Shown here: positions 59,207-64,000 of the stretch, in pieces | How the letters are laid out: the number at the start of each line of letters is the position of its first letter | How positions within the stretch are numbered: the stretch's first letter is position 1 | Source: RPRC01 sp034933285 | Lineage (GTDB): Bacteria > Desulfobacterota > Desulfuromonadia > Geobacterales > Geobacteraceae | DNA: 64,000 nucleotides | Reading direction: 5' to 3' | NCBI GenBank assembly: GCA_034933285.1 | Contig: JAYFNT010000003.1 | Location: 85,234-149,233, forward strand | Translations under genes and position numbers: made by a program | Notes under the pieces: model-generated | Seen by the model: only the letters and a program-made list of their open reading frames with translations | Databases searched by the model: none | Told to the model about the DNA's origin: nothing

Positions 59207-62200
59207 ATGAAAATAACCGATCTTTTTCTTCGCCGGCCGGTTCTTGCCCTGGTGGTCAACCTGGTCATTATTATCGCCGGTTTGCAGGCCATACGCTCCA
59301 TCAATGTGCGACAGTATCCGCAAAGCGAGAATGCGGCAGTTACAGTAAAGACGGTCTATGTCGGAGCCAGCGCGAACCTGGTGCGGGGTTTCGTAACCAC
59401 GCCGCTGGAGCGGGCCATTGCAGCCGCGGACGGCATCGAGTACATGGAATCCAAGAGCACGCTGGGGCTCTCCACCATCACGGTGCGCCTCAAATTGAAC
59501 TATGATTCGACCAAGGCGCTCGCCGAAATCAGTTCCAAGGTTGACCAGGTGCGCGCCGACTTGCCGCCGGAAGCGGAAGTGCCGGTAATCAACATCGAAT
59601 CTGCCGACAGCCAGTTCGCCTCGGCCTATCTGAGCTTCAGCTCCGATGTGCTCAAGCAGAACGAGATCACCGACTACCTGGTGCGCGTTGTCCAGCCACG
59701 TCTTTCCGCCATCCCGGGCGTGCAGCGCGCCGATATCCTCGGCGCCCGGACATTCGCCATGCGTGTGTGGCTGAAGCCCGATCGCCTGGCCGCCTTCAAC
59801 CTTAGTCCCACCCAGATCCGCGATGCATTGACGGCCAACAATTTCCTGGCCGCCCTCGGCCAGAGCAAGGGCTCGCTCATCCAGGTCAACCTGACCGCCG
59901 ATACAAATCTCAATACGGTCGACGAGTTCAAAAAGCTGGTGGTAATGCAGAAAAACGGGACCATCGTGCGTCTCGGGGACGTGGCTGACGTGGTCCTGGG
60001 CGCGGAATCCTATGACGAGGAGGTCCGATTCTCCGGGCAGACCGCGGTCTTCATCGGAATCTGGGCGCTTCCCAGCGCCAACTCCCTTGACGTCATCAAA
60101 AAGGCCCGCAAAGAGTTGGTGTCCGTCAAGCAGGACCTGCCGACCGGCCTCACGGCCCATATCGCCTACGATGCGACCGACTACATCTCCAACGCCATCA
60201 CCGAAGTATTGAAGACCCTGGGCGACACGCTTCTCATCGTCATGATAGTCATTTTCCTGTTCCTGGGCTCATTCCGTTCCGTACTGATCCCGGTAGTGGC
60301 GATTCCGCTGTCGCTCATAGGCGGCGTGTTCCTTATGCAGGCGTTCGGCTTCACCCTCAACCTTCTGACCCTGCTGGCCATCGTGCTCTCGGTAGGTCTC
60401 GTGGTGGATGACGCCATTGTTGTGGTGGAAAACGTCGAGCGTCACATGAGCGAGGGGAAAACACCCCTGCAGGCTGCCCTGGCAGGCGCCCGCGAACTGG
60501 TCAATCCGATAATCGCCATGACCATAACCCTGGCCACCGTCTACCTTCCCATCGGTCTGCAGGGCGGGCTCACCGGTTCCCTGTTCCGTGAGTTCGCCTT
60601 CACCCTTGCTGGCGCGGTCACCATTTCCGGCATCGTGGCGCTTACCCTGTCGCCGCTCATGTCCTCCAGGCTGCTGAAACCGGGCATCGAGGAGCGCGGG
60701 CTGCCGGGCTTCATTGCGCGCAACTTCAGGCGCCTGAGAGACGCCTATGGCCGGTGCCTCGATAAAACCCTGGCGGCGCGGCCGGCGGTCTATGCGACCT
60801 GGATCGTCATATCGCTCCTCACTGTCCCCATGTTTACCATGTCCGCCAAGGAACTGGCGCCGACCGAGGACGAGGGGGTCATCTTCAGTATTCTCGATGC
60901 ATCCGCCAACTCAACACTAGATCAAAACAGCCATTTCGCCAACATCGTGAACCAGGTCTACCAGAGGACTCCCGAAAGTGATTTCACCTTTCAGGCCACG
61001 TTTCCCAACTCCGGTTTCGCCGGCATGGTCGTAAAGCCATGGGATGAAAGGAAACGCACCATATTCCAGATTGTCCCCGAGGTTCAGCACAAGCTCTCCG
61101 CCATTCCCGGCATCCAGGCGTTTGCAGTAACGCCGCCGGCACTTCCCGGAGGAGGTGATTTCCCGGTCGAGTTTGTAATAGCGTCTACGGCAGATACAAG
61201 AGAGATCCTGGAATTTGCCAAACAGTTGCAAATGAAAGCCATGAAGAGCGGCATGTTCGCGTTTCCACCGCTCATCGACGTTAAGATCGACCAGCCGCAG
61301 TCGGAATTCATCATCGACAAGGACAAGGTCGCAGCCCTGGGCCTCAATCTCGGCCAGGTCGGCGGCGACCTGGGCGGCATGGTGGGCGGGAATTACGTCA
61401 ACCGGTTCGACATCTCAGGGCGCAGCTACAAGGTCATCCCCCAGATCGAGCGGTCAGGACGCCTTAATCCCGGTCAGCTTCAGGATGTCTATGTCACAGG
61501 TCCGAACGGCAGGCTGGTCCAGCTCAGCACGATTGCGACGCAAAGGGAAACAGTGGTGCCGCGCTCCCTCAACCGCTTCCAGCAGTTGAATGCGGTCAAG
61601 CTGAGCGGCGTTCCCATACGCCCGCTGGACGAGGCACTGGGTTTCCTGGAGAAGGAAGCGAAGAACATCCTTCCCAAGGGATATGTCATGGACTACACCG
61701 GTGAATCCCGCCAGCTGCGTACTGAAGGAAACCGCTTCCTTCCGGCCTTCTCGCTGGCAATCATACTCATATTCCTGGTGCTGTCCGCGCAGTTCAACAG
61801 CTTCCGCGACCCCTTCGTCATCCTCGCCGGGTCGGTGCCACTGGCAATGTTCGGCTCGCTGCTGTTCACCTTCCTGAAAATGCCGGATCCGAACGTGCCG
61901 TTCCTGACCAACGGCTGGACCACCACGCTCAACATCTATTCCCAGGTCGGGCTGGTCACACTGGTGGGCCTGGTGTCCAAGAACGGCATCCTGATCGTGG
62001 AGTTCGCCAACAAGCTGCAGCTGCAGGGATTGCCCAAGCTGGATGCCATTCGGCAGGCAGCCGGGATCCGCCTCCGGCCGGTCCTCATGACCACCGCGGC
62101 AACCATTGCCGGTCATTTCCCCCTGACCCTGGTGAGCGGGGCGGGCGCCGCGGCCCGTAACTCCATCGGTCTGGTGCTGGTGGGCGGCATGTTCGTAGGG

Positions 62201-62305
62201 ACCATGTTCACCCTGTTCATCATACCGTCCATCTACATGCTCATTGCCCGCGATCATGGCAAGGACCGTGAGCGGGAGGCAGCGATCGCGGCGGCAGAGG
62301 CTTGA
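59207..62305 (+). CDS. RND efflux pump inner-membrane permease (AcrB/HAE1 type)
   Basis: Proton-driven exporter of 1032 residues, full length. Twelve membrane helices are expected; visible ones include VLALVVNLVIIIAGLQAI near the start and TLLIVMIVIFLFLGSFRSVL near 342. Helix 4 has LSVGLVVDDAIVVVENVERH near 396-415 with the paired Asp residues of the proton relay, and helix 10 has the Lys in LVGLVSKNGILIVEFANKL near 919-937. Two large periplasmic loops follow helices 1 and 7. Hydrophobic drugs or solvents are likely substrates; the exact ones are unknown. Third gene of the efflux part of the operon. Confidence 0.95.
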   Translation: MKITDLFLRRPVLALVVNLVIIIAGLQAIRSINVRQYPQSENAAVTVKTVYVGASANLVRGFVTTPLERAIAAADGIEYMESKSTLGLSTITVRLKLNYDSTKALAEISSKVDQVRADLPPEAEVPVINIESADSQFASAYLSFSSDVLKQNEITDYLVRVVQPRLSAIPGVQRADILGARTFAMRVWLKPDRLAAFNLSPTQIRDALTANNFLAALGQSKGSLIQVNLTADTNLNTVDEFKKLVVMQKNGTIVRLGDVADVVLGAESYDEEVRFSGQTAVFIGIWALPSANSLDVIKKARKELVSVKQDLPTGLTAHIAYDATDYISNAITEVLKTLGDTLLIVMIVIFLFLGSFRSVLIPVVAIPLSLIGGVFLMQAFGFTLNLLTLLAIVLSVGLVVDDAIVVVENVERHMSEGKTPLQAALAGARELVNPIIAMTITLATVYLPIGLQGGLTGSLFREFAFTLAGAVTISGIVALTLSPLMSSRLLKPGIEERGLPGFIARNFRRLRDAYGRCLDKTLAARPAVYATWIVISLLTVPMFTMSAKELAPTEDEGVIFSILDASANSTLDQNSHFANIVNQVYQRTPESDFTFQATFPNSGFAGMVVKPWDERKRTIFQIVPEVQHKLSAIPGIQAFAVTPPALPGGGDFPVEFVIASTADTREILEFAKQLQMKAMKSGMFAFPPLIDVKIDQPQSEFIIDKDKVAALGLNLGQVGGDLGGMVGGNYVNRFDISGRSYKVIPQIERSGRLNPGQLQDVYVTGPNGRLVQLSTIATQRETVVPRSLNRFQQLNAVKLSGVPIRPLDEALGFLEKEAKNILPKGYVMDYTGESRQLRTEGNRFLPAFSLAIILIFLVLSAQFNSFRDPFVILAGSVPLAMFGSLLFTFLKMPDPNVPFLTNGWTTTLNIYSQVGLVTLVGLVSKNGILIVEFANKLQLQGLPKLDAIRQAAGIRLRPVLMTTAATIAGHFPLTLVSGAGAAARNSIGLVLVGGMFVGTMFTLFIIPSIYMLIARDHGKDREREAAIAAAEA

Positions 62306-62352
62306 TTCAATTTTGAGTGGTTCTTGGGAGAGACGGAATTTACGGAATCACC

Positions 62353-62578
62353 ATGACAAGTAATAATTCCAATGACATCAATTATTTGCCAGAGCCCTGA
62401 TGGTTCTACCGAACTCAATGTCCGCCTTGACCATGAGACGGCCTGGCTGACTCAAAAACAGATGGCGTAATTGTTTGACAAGGACAGCGATACGATTGGC
62501 CTGCATATCCGCAACGCCCACAAAGAGGGAGAGTTGCAGCAGGATGCAACTACCGAGGAATCCTCGGTAGTTCAATAG
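62353..62578 (+). pseudogene. Broken RhuM-family gene
   Basis: Fragments of a RhuM-type (virulence RhuM family) protein. ATG 62353 reads MTSNNSNDIN; about one base-shift later the frame from 62372 reads QSPDGSTELNVRLDHETAWL and TQKQMA, then TAA at 62468-62470 where the family has a Glu or similar (QKQMAELF). After it LFDKDSD, LHIRNAHKEGELQQDATTEE continue, ending at TAG 62576. So it has a frameshift, a nonsense codon and loss of the long C-terminal part. Such genes are common cargo of islands and toxin-like sets. Confidence 0.75.
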
Positions 62579-62583
62579 GTTGG

Positions 62584-62611
62584 AAGGTGGCAGTTTTGCT
62601 GCCACCTTTTT
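62584..62611 (+). terminator. Rho-independent terminator
   Basis: AAGGTGGCAG and CTGCCACCTT form a 10-bp stem around TTTTG, followed by T's. It ends + strand transcription after the efflux operon and the rhuM remnant; the A/T flanks may also serve the convergent HAF gene. Confidence 0.8.
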
Positions 62612-62636
62612 ATGTGCTTATGATTCTTTGAACAAT

Positions 62637-63674
62637 CTAAGCTCTGAAGAACCTTCTCCGTACACCAGCAAGTCCCATCAATCCGGAACCCAGCAGCCAA
62701 GCCGCTGCCGGGATGGGAACTGGTGCCGCGTCAGGGGTCAAGAGAAAGGCATGGGTTTTTCCATTAATGGTTCCGTAACCTGTGATTTGTCCAAGATTGT
62801 TGATGTCTTTGGCGTAGGTAAGCGTCCACCCGGTGCCGGCTGGGATAAGGGAGTTGAGGTCGGACATTATTCCGTTGGTGGAAAGAAAGGCAAATGCACC
62901 TGATGTTGTACTTGCCCTTCCCACGACCTGACCTAGATCATTGATTCCGTAAGCTATGCCTGTGCCCAGTTCAGTCATTATTCCGTTATTGTATAGGAAG
63001 ATGTGTGTTTCATTTGCAGACGTTTGAAAGGTTCCTACCACTTGTCCAGAGTTATTAATGTCATAAGCCATACTCTGCGATCCACCGAAAGTACCTAGGT
63101 CGGACATTGCTCCATTGCTGTATAGGAAGGCGTGTGTTTCGTTTGAAGAAGTAATTGAGTACCCTGCAACCTGCCCGGAATTATTGATTGCATTACCTAG
63201 GCTCATTGTGCCGCCTAAGGTGCCAAGGTTGGTTACTGTTCCATTGTTGTAGATTATTGCAGAACTAGAGGCTGTCTCTTGCCCTGTCATTTGCCCTTTA
63301 TCATTTATGGCATTGACTTGCCCGGCAATACTCAGTGTATTCAACGTACCCTCGCTGTATAGAAAGGAAGTTAAAACATTGTCGATATATGCATACCCAA
63401 TAATCTGCCCGGAATTATTGATACTTTTAGTTGTGTAGGCGACAGCCGGCGTACCCAGGTCAGTCATCGCTCCATTGCTGTAAATAAAGCCACGAGTGCC
63501 TGAGGTCCCTGCTACCTGGCCGAGGTTATTGATAGATGCACCTTTACTAGATGTTGTGCCGGCTAACGTGCCCAGGTCGATAATACTGTAGCTTGCAAGC
63601 GCTGAACCGCTCCAAACAAACAGCGCCATCAGCGCAAACAACATAATGTTGACTTTCCTGCTGATCTTGCTCAT
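62637..63674 (-). CDS. HAF-repeat exoprotein with VPxPA-CTERM sorting signal
   Basis: An exported protein of 345 residues. A signal peptide covers about 1-27. The body is made of about seven imperfect HAF repeats, each with a core like INNSGQVAGYS or INNLGQVAG preceded by DLGT (for example DLGTFGGSQSMAYDINNSGQ), a pattern that forms a beta-propeller-like fold. The C-terminus is a PEP-CTERM-type signal: VPIPAAAWLLGSG, hydrophobic LMGLAG and basic RRR. Such tails are cut by exosortase, linking export to biofilm matrix. GGGAGG lies about 10 bases before ATG 63674. A structured leader and terminator lie upstream. Confidence 0.85.
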   Translation of the reverse strand: MSKISRKVNIMLFALMALFVWSGSALASYSIIDLGTLAGTTSSKGASINNLGQVAGTSGTRGFIYSNGAMTDLGTPAVAYTTKSINNSGQIIGYAYIDNVLTSFLYSEGTLNTLSIAGQVNAINDKGQMTGQETASSSAIIYNNGTVTNLGTLGGTMSLGNAINNSGQVAGYSITSSNETHAFLYSNGAMSDLGTFGGSQSMAYDINNSGQVVGTFQTSANETHIFLYNNGIMTELGTGIAYGINDLGQVVGRASTTSGAFAFLSTNGIMSDLNSLIPAGTGWTLTYAKDINNLGQITGYGTINGKTHAFLLTPDAAPVPIPAAAWLLGSGLMGLAGVRRRFFRA

Positions 63675-63826
63675 CTCAACTTTCCTCCCGTATGTTTGAT
63701 TGTCCTCATATACCTCCTGCGAAAGGTCATGTGTTCCGCCAGAAAATCACGGTCCTCTTGCACGCATATCTCCCTCCTTCTTTCCTTTATGGCATTGCAT
63801 TTCATCAGGGCACTGCATACATCGAC

Positions 63827-63859
63827 AAAAAAGGCCGACGGAATAAACATCCGTCGGCC
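63827..63859 (-). terminator. Strong terminator in the leader of the HAF gene
   Basis: On the minus strand GGCCGACGG and CCGTCGGCC pair perfectly around ATGTTTATT and are followed by TTTTTT. It sits between the structured leader and the HAF gene start, the position of an attenuator. Confidence 0.85.
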
Positions 63860-63880
63860 ATGAAGTCCGATGTGCTTACT

Positions 63881-63963
63881 CCTTTCCAGGCAAGGGAGGC
63901 AATGCCGTTTCCGGCATCACCCACAGCCCGGTTCCCATAGCCGAAGCCTTAGGGAAGACGGGT
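63881..63963 (-). ncRNA. Candidate structured leader RNA (riboswitch-like)
   Basis: Read on the minus strand the sequence can fold into three hairpins: an outer ACCC/GGGT with inner TTCCC/GGGAA and a UUCG loop, then ATGCC/GGCAT around GGAAAC, then CCTT/AAGG. The terminator follows directly and the HAF gene about 150 bases further on. The layout is that of a ligand-controlled leader. It does not match the consensus of GEMM, cobalamin or TPP riboswitches as I recall them. Class unknown. Confidence 0.45.
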
Positions 63964-64000
63964 CGGAGTACTTGATTTCATATTTTCAGACTGAGAATGC

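Noticed and set aside
58271..60160. 629-residue minus-strand frame opposite the efflux adaptor and pump
   Set aside because: Antisense to two clear RND genes with intact motifs; no recognisable domain.
61454..62257. 267-residue minus-strand frame
   Set aside because: Antisense to the pump C-terminus and rich in His, Gln and Glu as expected for a shadow frame.
63881..63963. Cyclic di-GMP (GEMM) or cobalamin riboswitch
   Set aside because: The conserved core strings of those classes are not present as far as I can recall; kept only as an unclassified structured leader.

Overview
The window looks like a chromosomal segment of a Geobacter-like bacterium (Desulfuromonadia). This is inferred from gene content: PAS sensor kinases, an HD-GYP protein, a DisA_N-like protein, a cytochrome P460, a VPxPA-CTERM HAF-repeat exoprotein, many lipoproteins, a few GTG/TTG starts and a family of palindromic intergenic repeats. 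No rRNA or complete tRNA gene was seen.

1-17.2 kb is a defence island, all on the + strand. It runs: end of hsdS, hsdR, a broken Mrr/HARE-HTH remnant, Kiwa (kwaA, kwaB), a TerB_N/TerB_C protein with a BrxD-like ATPase and an Lhr/BrxHI-like helicase, Hachiman (hamA, hamB), then a helical protein with a possible nuclease-type C-terminus, a DUF2188 protein and a SAM methyltransferase. Base composition changes sharply at module borders and even inside hamB, so the island looks assembled piecewise. The TerB-BrxD-helicase triad is the best candidate here for an under-described system. A P4-type tyrosine integrase (17.2-18.4 kb) follows, with a tRNA-3'-end-like string and hairpins upstream of it.

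18.5-29 kb is a decayed accessory region. It holds IS3 and Tn3 scars, a copper-type P-ATPase with small membrane proteins, an ICMT-like methyltransferase, a GerMN lipoprotein, cytochrome P460 and a 4Fe-4S ferredoxin. Broken genes include DUF6448, an OmpR-type regulator cut exactly at a 335-bp element with 14-bp inverted ends, and an SDR fragment.

29-54.6 kb is more ordinary backbone: two PAS sensor kinases with related membrane modules, a HAD phosphatase, a DisA_N-like protein, nitroreductase, SppA, a DTW protein, an HD-GYP protein, DAHP synthase, an M29 aminopeptidase, ClpB and a DUF523/DUF1722 protein. An overlapping minus-strand run of aldolase-like gene, rsmD and coaD is followed after a short gap by an aminotransferase; dGTPase is divergent. 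Palindromic repeats with GATTCCATCCGGAAA-type ends recur at 33, 40, 43 and 55.7 kb.

54.6-64 kb carries a corA fragment, two small membrane genes, a TetR-led RND efflux operon (outer membrane factor, adaptor, pump), a rhuM pseudogene and a HAF-repeat exoprotein. That last gene is preceded on its own strand by a foldable leader and a strong terminator, an arrangement like a riboswitch or attenuator.
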